A DNA stretch of 64,000 bases, taken from assembly GCF_000418555.1 (NCBI RefSeq), contig NZ_ATKM01000017.1, forward strand, positions 1 to 64,000, given 5' to 3'. Positions 37,174 through 44,245 of the stretch are shown here, one piece after another. Below the pieces are notes generated by a model that was not told the origin of the DNA, ran no database searches, and was given only the letters and a program-made list of their open reading frames with translations. The translations under genes were made by a program, and so were the position numbers. This DNA is from Pseudomonas sp. P818 (GTDB taxonomy: Bacteria; Pseudomonadota; Gammaproteobacteria; Pseudomonadales; Pseudomonadaceae). How positions within the stretch are numbered: the stretch's first letter is position 1; every line of letters begins with the position of its first letter.

Positions 37174-37419
37174 ATGACCCTAAATAGTGCCGGAATGACC
37201 CAGACAATGGAAACGGAAAACCTAGATCAAACCCAAGCGGCGCCCCTGGCTGACGTCGAACTGCCTGAAGTCTGGGCCGCACGTAACGGCGTAACGCCTG
37301 ATATGGCCCGCAATTGGGTCAAAAAGGCCGTTCTCCCGTCGGTCAAGGTCGGCAAGCGTCGCATGGTCAATTGCGTGCTGTGGCGTCAGCACCTTGCGGA
37401 AATGGAGTGGGTATCGTGA
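37174..37419 (+). CDS. Small helix-turn-helix protein of the prophage early operon
   Basis: An 81-residue protein with LPEVWAARNGVTPDMARNWVKKAVLPSVKVGKRRMVN, a MerR/excisionase-type winged helix. It may be the excisionase or the lytic regulator. Start uncertain: ATG 37174 has AGGA about 11 nt upstream; ATGs at 37132, 37195 and 37207 are in frame. First rightward gene after the operator array; its stop overlaps the next GTG (GTGA). Confidence 0.6.
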   Translation: MTLNSAGMTQTMETENLDQTQAAPLADVELPEVWAARNGVTPDMARNWVKKAVLPSVKVGKRRMVNCVLWRQHLAEMEWVS

Positions 37420-38015
37420 GCGAACAACTGAAAACCTTCCTGTCCGGTCTGCTTTATGGCTTGGTCGAGCTTCGCAAATTCGGTCATAACGGTGGTCATC
37501 GTATTACGCATGCACTGGGTCAGATAATCGCTGCTGAGCGCCTTGGTGTTTTGACCTATGACCAAGCCAAGCGCTTTCGTGACCTTCTTATTAGCGCTGG
37601 ACAGTACGCCTCGCGCCCTTTCCCGTGCGACGAAAATTCAGGGCCCTGCATGCCTACCGAAGTTTGGTGGGATCGCCACAAGGCCGCGCTTGCTGCCAAA
37701 GCCCGCCTAGCAAAGCCCCAAGCGCAGGACTCGGCCAATGAAAAGCCTGAGCCAGTACCTGCGCCAACCTCACGCCCTGAACTGCGACTGCTCTGTCTGC
37801 TGGACGAAACGTCAAGTGCCGAAAGTGCGAAGCCTGTGGCAACTATGCAACCACTGCCACCCCGGCCACATATCAACGGTCAATGGCCGTCTGCATGTCG
37901 TGCCCCCCTCGTACTGCGCGACGCACAAGCCCGGCGCCCGTCCCGCGAAGTATTGGCACGTTGTGTACGACAGCGGCAAGCCAACGCCTTTCGTCCCGTT
38001 GCGCGAACCATTTGA
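37416..38015 (+). CDS. Prophage early protein of unknown function
   Basis: A 199-residue protein starting with GTG that overlaps the previous stop by 4 bp. Residues 1-90 (VSEQLKTFLSGLLYGLVELRKFGHNGG...) look like a folded domain; after about residue 105 it becomes Pro/Ala/Arg-rich. That tail overlaps another likely gene in a different frame (37738-38034), so only the N-terminal part may be under selection. No known family. Confidence 0.6.
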   Translation: MSEQLKTFLSGLLYGLVELRKFGHNGGHRITHALGQIIAAERLGVLTYDQAKRFRDLLISAGQYASRPFPCDENSGPCMPTEVWWDRHKAALAAKARLAKPQAQDSANEKPEPVPAPTSRPELRLLCLLDETSSAESAKPVATMQPLPPRPHINGQWPSACRAPLVLRDAQARRPSREVLARCVRQRQANAFRPVARTI

Positions 38016-38034
38016 GCAAGGTGAATTGCTATGA
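37738..38034 (+). CDS. Cys-rich small prophage protein overlapping the previous gene
   Basis: A 98-residue protein with CDCSVCWTKRQ and CNHCHPG, spaced like a zinc-binding knuckle, and a later Cys (SYCATHKPG). It lies in another frame over the tail of the preceding gene (278-bp overlap). AGGA stands about 10 nt before its ATG, and its stop overlaps the next ATG (ATGA), which supports real translation. Function unknown; nucleic-acid binding is a guess. Confidence 0.55.
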   Translation: MKSLSQYLRQPHALNCDCSVCWTKRQVPKVRSLWQLCNHCHPGHISTVNGRLHVVPPSYCATHKPGARPAKYWHVVYDSGKPTPFVPLREPFEQGELL

Positions 38035-38243
38035 CCATCCCAGCCCGTAAAGACATTAGCGAGATTGAAGACAAGGAGCGCCGTTTTCATGTTCTGGCGC
38101 CCGCCTCTGTCGTCGTTGCGCTCCAAGTCGAAGCGGGCAAACGCTGTACAGATGCATGGCGCCTGGGTGGTGCTGTGATCCAAAGCTGGTTGGAGGCTGG
38201 TTGCCCTGACCAAATCGAACGCCGTCATGAGGCCGGGCAATGA
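38031..38243 (+). CDS. Small prophage early protein
   Basis: A 70-residue charged protein (MTIPARKDISEIEDKERRFH...) starting in an ATGA overlap with the previous gene. No known family. It is the last convincing gene before a structured non-coding region; a frame continuing in an ATGA overlap at 38240-38635 is probably spurious. Confidence 0.6.
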   Translation: MTIPARKDISEIEDKERRFHVLAPASVVVALQVEAGKRCTDAWRLGGAVIQSWLEAGCPDQIERRHEAGQ

Positions 38244-38816
38244 TCGTCCTGGCCGCAGTGTTGCTTCTGGCGAAGCGCGCCACGGGCCTGCGGCTTGCCC
38301 ATTGGCAGGCCCGTGGCGCGCTCGCCCCGCTGCGGCCGGGGCTGTGCTTTTTCGCCCTCGCTAACGCCGCCGATGTTGAACAGGTCAAGGGCCGCGCACC
38401 CGGCTCGTCGGAACGCGCTTCATCGTTCCGGCGAACGGATGCACGGGCGAAGCGCACCCTTGAACGCCCGCCCGACGAAACAAGCCTTGGCTGGGGAGTT
38501 GGGGCAGCTTTTCCGCCCCAGCTCCCGAGCCCTCGGCGGCAAGAGCGGGATTACAAGGGCAGAGCCCTTGGTGTTGCAAGAGGGATCGTTACCCGAAGGG
38601 CCAAGACAAACACGCTTCACCGTTTGGCTTGGTGAGCGTAGCGAGTAGAGCCCGGCCCGAAGGGCTTGCCCGATAAGTTTTAAAAGTAAGACTGAAGTAA
38701 ACAAGTCTGCGAAAGCGAACAAGGCCAATTAAGGGCTATGAGCCTCTGCACGCCGGAAAACGCAACAGCAGACAACTAACGCGCAACTAAGCGCACAACT
38801 GTAAGAGGAAATAAAC
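38244..38816 (+). other. Structured non-coding region of the prophage (candidate origin or packaging region)
   Basis: About 570 bp with no convincing gene. Stem-loops: a perfect 17-bp stem (38275-38291/38305-38321, 13-nt loop), a 12-bp stem with one G-T pair (38494-38505/38515-38526) and a 7-bp stem CAAGGGC-AGA-GCCCTTG (38554-38570). Inoviruses keep their origins and packaging hairpin in such a region. The frame 38240-38635 here is Arg/Ala-rich and crosses all the stems, so I treat it as chance. Confidence 0.6.
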
Positions 38817-39188
38817 ATGTCTTTCGCTATCCCTGCTGCAACTTCGATTACTTCCCTGTTCGTCACCAAAACGGACTACTACACCAAAAAAGATACCGGC
38901 GAAGTTATGGCGACTGTTCAAGCCCTGTCGCCTATCCCTGCCGGTGCCCAAGGTAACGCTAAGGGCTATGAGGTGACTGAATACCGCGCTGACGCCTCGG
39001 TTCTCGATCAGGTCGATCTGACCCAAGGCCCGGTATCGGTCAAGTTCGAAAGCCAGATTCGCCCCGTCACTGACCGCTTTGGCCGCACCACCAATACCCA
39101 AGTGCTGACCAAAGTCATCGCTGACCATCAGCAGCGCCAAGCCGCTCAGCAGCAAGGCAAGTCTGCTGCTGAAGCGCCCAAGCCCTAA
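38817..39188 (+). CDS. Putative ssDNA-binding protein (gpV-like)
   Basis: A 123-residue soluble protein (MSFAIPAATSITSLFVTKTD...), predicted beta-rich core with aromatic residues (DYYTKKD, GYEVTEYR) and a disordered Gln/Ala tail. AGAGGA precedes the ATG. Its place before the coat genes and after the non-coding region is where inoviruses encode the abundant ssDNA-binding protein that coats the genome. Assigned by position and size more than by clear homology. Confidence 0.5.
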   Translation: MSFAIPAATSITSLFVTKTDYYTKKDTGEVMATVQALSPIPAGAQGNAKGYEVTEYRADASVLDQVDLTQGPVSVKFESQIRPVTDRFGRTTNTQVLTKVIADHQQRQAAQQQGKSAAEAPKP

Positions 39189-39203
39189 CGTGAGGTCGCC
39201 GCC

Positions 39204-39293
39204 ATGCTTCGCTACCTCTCGATGTTCGCCGTGGGCCTCGCTACTGGCTACGTGTGGGCTTTCGCTGACTTCGCCCTGGCGGCTGCCCTATGA
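39204..39293 (+). CDS. 29-residue membrane protein (minor coat-like)
   Basis: Starts MLRYLSMFAVGLATGYVWAF and is almost wholly one membrane helix. GAGG lies about 9 nt upstream. The stop overlaps the next ATG. Size and place match gpVII/gpIX tip proteins. Confidence 0.6.
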   Translation: MLRYLSMFAVGLATGYVWAFADFALAAAL

Positions 39294-39514
39294 GTTCGGG
39301 CGTCCTCCGCTGTGACGGTGTTGTGACCGTGGCCGGGGATGGCGCCCCCCTGTGTTCTGGCGTCTGGACTCTGGTCCCGGTGCCTGAACCCTTCAGCGTT
39401 GAACAGCTCGACCCCGCCATGCTGGCGGCTGCGTTCACCGCTGGATTCGTACTGCTCGGCACGTGCTGGCTCGCTGGCAAGTTGTGCCGAGTACTTCTCT
39501 CGATGATCAACTGA
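39290..39514 (+). CDS. Small membrane protein of the coat cluster
   Basis: A 74-residue protein with an N-terminal extramembrane half containing two Cys and a C-terminal helix (LAAAFTAGFVLLGTCWLAGKL). Overlaps the previous gene by 4 bp (ATGA) and lies 10 bp before the major coat gene. Function unknown. Confidence 0.65.
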   Translation: MSSGVLRCDGVVTVAGDGAPLCSGVWTLVPVPEPFSVEQLDPAMLAAAFTAGFVLLGTCWLAGKLCRVLLSMIN

Positions 39515-39524
39515 GGTAATTCAA

Positions 39525-39653
39525 ATGGACGCAATCGTCTCTGCTGTATCTGTAACTGACGTGGTGACCGGCATCGGTGGTATCGCCGCTGTTATCGCCC
39601 TCGCCCTGGTCGCCCGTATGGGTGCTCGCAAGCTGCTCGGCATGATCCGCTAA
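39525..39653 (+). CDS. Major coat protein (gpVIII-like), no signal peptide
   Basis: A 42-residue protein: acidic N-terminus (MDAIVSAVSVTDVV), one hydrophobic helix (GIGGIAAVIALALVA) and a basic C-terminus (RMGARKLLGMIR). This is the charge layout of filamentous phage coat subunits. It has no cleavable signal, as in Pf3 and Xanthomonas phages. GAGG stands 8 nt upstream and a strong terminator follows, which fits very high expression. Confidence 0.85.
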   Translation: MDAIVSAVSVTDVVTGIGGIAAVIALALVARMGARKLLGMIR

Positions 39654-39675
39654 GTTCACGCCCCGCAATGCATAA

Positions 39676-39698
39676 CGGGGCCTTTTGGCCCCGTTTTT
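39676..39698 (+). terminator. Intrinsic terminator after the major coat gene
   Basis: Stem CGGGGCC/GGCCCCG with a TTTT loop followed by TTTTTA. It separates the highly expressed coat unit from the adsorption-assembly genes. Confidence 0.93.
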
Positions 39699-39714
39699 AT
39701 TGGAGTAGCAAATA

Positions 39715-39786
39715 ATGGAACAACTTTATTATCTGGCGCTCTTTGTAATGGGCGGTATGTCTGCTTATTTGGCTTTTGCGGGGTGA
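39715..39786 (+). CDS. 23-residue membrane protein (minor coat-like)
   Basis: MEQLYYLALFVMGGMSAYLA plus three residues, one membrane helix. GGAG lies 9 nt upstream and the next gene starts 3 bp after the stop. Probable tip protein. Confidence 0.55.
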   Translation: MEQLYYLALFVMGGMSAYLAFAG

Positions 39787-39789
39787 GTC

Positions 39790-41310
39790 ATGTTCTCTTG
39801 TTTAATTCGCTTCTTTTTGTTTTTTGCCTTTTCGCTGGTTTCTTTTAGCTCTTATTCTTCGCAGCCATACGTTTGGACTATTTCATATGAGGGTCTAGCC
39901 TCTGGCTCTAGTCCCTCGCAGGCTTGTTCTATCTGGGCAAATAACTGGTATAACCCAAATTGGAAAGCTTCACTTTCTAAGGTTGTTAAGTCTAGCGACA
40001 CGCGTTTTCTTTGCTATTACGATCAAATAAATAAATCAAACGGTACAGTTCGCCCAGATTCTATTGTTGTTAACGTTGATAGAAGCGGCACCGGATGTGC
40101 TAACCCAGATGATGTTTATAACTCTGATACTGGAGAATGTTCCGGCCCCCTTTTGCCTAATGGCGAAGTCTGCGGCCCAAAAAATGAGCACACCGGATTG
40201 CCTAAGATCAAAAACAGCGCTGGCGAGTGTGTAGATTTCCATTTATCTGATAAGCCGTCTCAATGTAAGTTCGCACAATCAAGGGTGCGCGAAGTTAAAA
40301 CGGTAGTTCAATTCGATAGTAACGGCGTGCCTAGTGGCCCGCCTAGCGTTGATGTCCAGGGTTGTGTGGCTGTTCCTGTTGGCCCGAACCCTTATAAGAA
40401 CTGCAAGCAATCTGCTCCCCGCAAGGCTTGTTTCAACGGCGTTTGTGTCGAGATGCAATCAACCGCTGCTGAGTGTAGTGTTGTTGCACAATTCACCGGC
40501 GAAGCCGGAGACGGTGAATTTGGCTTTACCGGTAACCCTGCTGATGGTGCTGTTCCATGCGATCCAGATACCGATTGCACGCCTGCTACCCCGCCCGTTG
40601 AAACTGATCGGCAGCCTTGTAACTACCACCATGATTCGCCGGAAAGGCAATCGTGCGTATCTTTCGACTATAAGGGCGTCCCCGGCGAAAGTTCTCAATG
40701 TGGCCAGGTCAATGGCGTTATGCAGTGTATCGCTAAGAGGCCTGCAAGTTCTAATGGCACTCAGATAGATACAACGGTCGAAACAAAGTCCAATCCTGAC
40801 GGCACCACGACTACTACAAAAACGGATATTCGAACCGATGTAATTTGCTCCGGCCCGAATGCCTGCCAGTCTGTCACTACCAAAACCACTAACGTCACTA
40901 TAAAAGACGGCAACGGAAACACTACATCATCAGATACCAAGTGCGAAGGCGCTAAATGTGCGTCAGGTATTGGCAAGGGGGACGGCACCGGCACCGGTGA
41001 AGGTGACTGCATCGTCAATTGCGACGATGAAAACGGCCAAGTATCCGCGCCAGAACTAGGCGAAGTTGCAACGTATGCCGAGTCAATCCAAGCGTTCCAG
41101 GCTGCTATAGAAGGCTCTCCGATTATGAGCGCTGTTTCTTCTATCGCTGTAACTGGCTCGGGTTCTTGCAATATGGGCAGCACTAATACCGCAATTGGTA
41201 CTATTTCGCTGGATTATATATGCACTAACTCTAACTGGCTCGATAGCCTGTATTTTGTTTTTCTGGCGGTTTGGGCTCTAGCTGCTGTCCGTGTACTACT
41301 TAGCGCATAG
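39790..41310 (+). CDS. Adsorption protein (gpIII-like minor coat)
   Basis: A 506-residue secreted protein. Signal peptide about residues 1-24, a Cys-rich ectodomain, a Gly-rich linker (GKGDGTGTGEGD near residue 400) and a C-terminal membrane anchor (YFVFLAVWALAAVRVLL). This is the classical gpIII order; it should bind the host pilus. Markedly AT-richer than host genes and with different codon use, a sign of transfer. Receptor specificity cannot be read from the sequence. Confidence 0.85.
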   Translation: MFSCLIRFFLFFAFSLVSFSSYSSQPYVWTISYEGLASGSSPSQACSIWANNWYNPNWKASLSKVVKSSDTRFLCYYDQINKSNGTVRPDSIVVNVDRSGTGCANPDDVYNSDTGECSGPLLPNGEVCGPKNEHTGLPKIKNSAGECVDFHLSDKPSQCKFAQSRVREVKTVVQFDSNGVPSGPPSVDVQGCVAVPVGPNPYKNCKQSAPRKACFNGVCVEMQSTAAECSVVAQFTGEAGDGEFGFTGNPADGAVPCDPDTDCTPATPPVETDRQPCNYHHDSPERQSCVSFDYKGVPGESSQCGQVNGVMQCIAKRPASSNGTQIDTTVETKSNPDGTTTTTKTDIRTDVICSGPNACQSVTTKTTNVTIKDGNGNTTSSDTKCEGAKCASGIGKGDGTGTGEGDCIVNCDDENGQVSAPELGEVATYAESIQAFQAAIEGSPIMSAVSSIAVTGSGSCNMGSTNTAIGTISLDYICTNSNWLDSLYFVFLAVWALAAVRVLLSA

Positions 41311-41317
41311 GTGACTT

Positions 41318-41593
41318 ATGGCTGATATCATCGATACCGTTTTGCAATGGATAAAAGACTTTTTCACTTGGCTCTTTCAGTATATATGGGCTCAGATTCT
41401 GGAGGCTCTCGCGGCTGTAATAAATGCTATTCCGGTTCCTGATTTTGTCTATCAGGCTCAATCGGCTTTTTCGTCGCTCTCTGGCAACGTCCTTTTCTTT
41501 GCTCAGAAATTCGCATTCGGTGAGGGTGTCGCAATGATTCTTGCGGCATATGCAATCCGCTTCCTTATCCGTCGAATCCCACTAATCGGGTGA
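41318..41593 (+). CDS. gpVI-like minor coat protein (DUF2523)
   Basis: A 91-residue protein with amphipathic and hydrophobic helices (FFTWLFQYIWAQILEAL and EGVAMILAAYAIRFLIRRIP). DUF2523 proteins are found between gpIII and Zot genes of inoviruses, as here, and cap the phage end with gpIII. Confidence 0.85.
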   Translation: MADIIDTVLQWIKDFFTWLFQYIWAQILEALAAVINAIPVPDFVYQAQSAFSSLSGNVLFFAQKFAFGEGVAMILAAYAIRFLIRRIPLIG

Positions 41594-41596
41594 TAT

Positions 41597-42883
41597 ATGG
41601 CAATCGAGGCATATGTGGGCCTTCCTGGTCACGGCAAAAGCTATGGAGTCGTTGAGCATGTCATCATTCCATCGATTAAAGAGGGCCGGCACGTTGTTAC
41701 TAATATTCCGCTAGAACGTGAGGAACTTCTGGCCGACTTCGGCACAACTGGCAGTGATATAACCCAGCTTCCTGAGGATTGGTATGAGCGGGATGATATG
41801 GCCGAGTTCATACCTGCCGGTTCTGTTGCTGTTCTCGATGAGCTTTGGCGTCGCTGGCCTGCTGGTTTAAAGGCCAATCAAGCCCAGCTAGCTGATAAAA
41901 GTCTTTTGGCTGAGCATCGTCACCGTGTAGACGAAAAAGGCCGCTCGATGCGTATTGTCCTTGTGACCCAGGACCTTTCGCAGCTTGCCGCCTGGGTTCG
42001 TATCCTCGTCGAGCAAACTTACAAGATGACCAAGTTAACGGCCATCGGTTCAACTAAAAAGTTTCGCGTCGATATCTACATGGGCGCGCCCACTGGCAAT
42101 AGCATTCCTAAAAGCAAGCTTATTCGTCAGACATACGGCCAATACAAAAAAGAGATATACCGTTACTACAGCAGCGCAACTCAGTCCGCAACTGGCAGTG
42201 TGGGGGATGAATCTAAGGCTGATAAGCGCGGAACGATCTGGCGCTCCCCGGTGATTATTTTCTCAATCGTCGGCCCTCTGACTTTGGGGCCGCTTCTTGT
42301 CTGGTGGCTCTACGGCTACTTTATGAGCGGTTTTGGCATGATCGAAAGTGCCGAAGTTGAGCATGACGAAGTTTTACCTGCTGAATCTCTCACCCTGGTT
42401 AATCCACCGCCCACCTCCCCGGTTTCGCCGGTCTTATCATCGCCCTCTGCACCTATAGCTGCGCTGCCGCCTTCTAAGCCTTCTAATTCTTCAGTGTGGC
42501 GGGTTGCCGGCTATATATCGCGCGGGCAGGGTAGCGGCACTGTTCGTTCTTCATGGCCGTCAATTACTGGATACGGCTCGATACAGGCTGATCCGTCGCC
42601 CTCTGATCCGCTCCCTGATCTCGTCGTTCTGCAATCCGATATCTACGGCCTGCGCTACGAACTAGCCAGCGACTGTCAGCTACTGCCTGACCGTAAAAGC
42701 TATAGCTGCCAAATAGATGGGGCCATCGTCACGCCCTGGACGGGTCGTGGTGACTCTACCCAGTGGGCAAGTGATCCCGTGCGTTTGGCTGGCCGTACCG
42801 CTTCTGTAGCGAGCGGCGCGACCGAAAGAAGCGGTACGGCCAGCCCTAACGCCAATCCTCAGCCACCTGCTGAGCGCCTGTGA
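41597..42883 (+). CDS. zot: Zonular occludens toxin-like assembly ATPase (gpI)
   Basis: A 428-residue protein. Walker A is GLPGHGKSY (residues about 8-16), Walker B is SVAVLDELWRRW. A single membrane helix (about residues 217-237) separates the cytoplasmic ATPase from a periplasmic C-terminal part rich in Pro/Ser. It drives phage extrusion through the inner membrane. The last 35 codons cover a 19-bp perfect inverted repeat. Confidence 0.93.
   Translation: MAIEAYVGLPGHGKSYGVVEHVIIPSIKEGRHVVTNIPLEREELLADFGTTGSDITQLPEDWYERDDMAEFIPAGSVAVLDELWRRWPAGLKANQAQLADKSLLAEHRHRVDEKGRSMRIVLVTQDLSQLAAWVRILVEQTYKMTKLTAIGSTKKFRVDIYMGAPTGNSIPKSKLIRQTYGQYKKEIYRYYSSATQSATGSVGDESKADKRGTIWRSPVIIFSIVGPLTLGPLLVWWLYGYFMSGFGMIESAEVEHDEVLPAESLTLVNPPPTSPVSPVLSSPSAPIAALPPSKPSNSSVWRVAGYISRGQGSGTVRSSWPSITGYGSIQADPSPSDPLPDLVVLQSDIYGLRYELASDCQLLPDRKSYSCQIDGAIVTPWTGRGDSTQWASDPVRLAGRTASVASGATERSGTASPNANPQPPAERL
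42787..42845. repeat. 19-bp perfect inverted repeat inside the 3' end of zot
   Basis: Arms at 42787-42805 (GGCTGGCCGTACCGCTTCT) and 42827-42845 are exact reverse complements with a 21-nt loop. It is the longest perfect stem in the prophage. Possible packaging signal, complementary-strand origin or transcript attenuator before rep. Confidence 0.7.
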
Positions 42884-42897
42884 CGTCCCTGTAGCAC

Positions 42898-42940
42898 GTC
42901 AATAAAAGAACAGTGAAAACGGTCAATAACGGGTCAATAA
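42898..42940 (+). repeat. GTCAATAA iterons upstream of the replication gene
   Basis: Three copies of GTCAATAA at 42898-42905, 42922-42929 and 42933-42940, starting 24 and 11 bp apart, in the 66-bp gap before rep. They may bind Rep or a regulator of it. Confidence 0.5.
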
Positions 42941-42949
42941 GGTTTTTTC

Positions 42950-44245
42950 ATGTCTAAGGCAAAAGATCAAATTCGGGTTTTTTTCGGTGCTGACGGTCAA
43001 GTTGAAGAAAGCCCCAAGGGTCGCCACTTCTTTGACCAGCACCTTGCCAGGTTCACCGACCTGTCAGGCGTTCGCCTGCTCCGCTGCGGTGTCGATACCG
43101 TCCGCCAGCTCTACGCGGGTCTGCTGCGTCCTGACTTCCTGTCGCTGTTCGGTGACAAGCCCGCAATGGTCGATTTCGCGGGCTACCGGTTCCACGCGTC
43201 ACGCGTTGGTCGTGATTCGGGGTATCAATTCAAGCTTCAGAATGCCGACCTCGGTCTGATCCTGCTGATCAAGAATTTCAACGTCAAAATTGACGTTATC
43301 GGCCCTCACCTAAAAATCGAAGTGTCACCACATGCTATCGATGCCCATGAACCTGACCGGCTCCAAGCCGTCATGGATCGTCTAGCCAATGAATGCATGA
43401 CAGCCGTGGAGCCTAAGCAGTGCGCTGTCCATCTTGCGCTTGATTTTCAGGGCTGGACGCCTCCAGACGACATAACCGCCCGTCTCCATTGCAAAGCCAC
43501 TGCCCAGCGCCGTTTTGACGGCATCAACAGCTTCGAATGGGCCGATAAGTCGGCTACCTATGGTCGCGGTCAGTCCTACATGTTCGGCTCTGCTGGTGCC
43601 TGCCAGCTCGGCATCTACAACAAAACGCTTCAGGCAAAGTCCATCGATAAACTCGACTGGTGGCAAACGGTATGGCGTCGCGGTGACAATCCGTTTGATG
43701 CCGACGATGCTGGTAACTATGATCCTGAACAGCCGGTCTGGCGCTGCGAGCTGCGCTACCATCACTCGGTCATTAACCAGTTCGCTGCCGGTAGCTGCTC
43801 GATGGAATCCGGCCAGTTCATTGAGACTCGTACTTTCGCTGAGTTCGCCCCTCACCTTGACGGGCTTTGGCGCTACGGCCTAATCAATTTTCGCCTGCTG
43901 GCTCGCCCTGGGCTGCTCGATGCATTCTGGCAACTAATCCGCGACGATGTGCGTGTCGAAACGGGTGTCACCTCCCTGGTCGACAAGACCGAGTACAAGC
44001 GTAAGTACAAGACCGCTGCCGGTTTCAGCGGCAAAAATATCGACCTTATGATCGGTAACGCTATTTCGCTCGCTGCGCGGCAAGGTCTGGACGCAAAAAA
44101 GACCTATAAGGCTCTAAAGAGCCTGCCATTTTGGCCGCTTGTGCGTATCTACTACCGCGAAAAGGGCATGACCCCGCAAGATATCCGCGCCATGGTTGGC
44201 GAACGCCTGGAAGAACGCATAGTTCGGTGGGGGCGTGCTGTCTAA
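42950..44245 (+). CDS. Phage replication initiation protein (rolling-circle, gpII-like)
   Basis: A 431-residue protein resembling replication proteins of Pf and Xanthomonas Cf inoviruses. Conserved-looking parts are AVHLALDFQGWTPPDDI and WRCELRYHHSVINQF (a possible metal-binding region) and the C-terminal LPFWPLVRIYYREKGMTPQDIRAMV. It would nick the double-stranded form to start rolling-circle synthesis. It lies between zot and int, the Pf4 order. Its stop overlaps the int start. Confidence 0.85.
   Translation: MSKAKDQIRVFFGADGQVEESPKGRHFFDQHLARFTDLSGVRLLRCGVDTVRQLYAGLLRPDFLSLFGDKPAMVDFAGYRFHASRVGRDSGYQFKLQNADLGLILLIKNFNVKIDVIGPHLKIEVSPHAIDAHEPDRLQAVMDRLANECMTAVEPKQCAVHLALDFQGWTPPDDITARLHCKATAQRRFDGINSFEWADKSATYGRGQSYMFGSAGACQLGIYNKTLQAKSIDKLDWWQTVWRRGDNPFDADDAGNYDPEQPVWRCELRYHHSVINQFAAGSCSMESGQFIETRTFAEFAPHLDGLWRYGLINFRLLARPGLLDAFWQLIRDDVRVETGVTSLVDKTEYKRKYKTAAGFSGKNIDLMIGNAISLAARQGLDAKKTYKALKSLPFWPLVRIYYREKGMTPQDIRAMVGERLEERIVRWGRAV

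Noticed and set aside
36407..38243. Toxin-antitoxin pair in the prophage left arm
   Set aside because: Gene pairs here do not resemble ParDE, HigBA or other known modules; the small proteins are a repressor-like and a secreted protein reading away from the early genes.
38240..38635. 131-codon frame coupled by ATGA to the preceding prophage gene
   Set aside because: Arg/Ala-rich low-quality sequence that runs through all the strong stem-loops; composition fits a non-coding structured region better than a protein.
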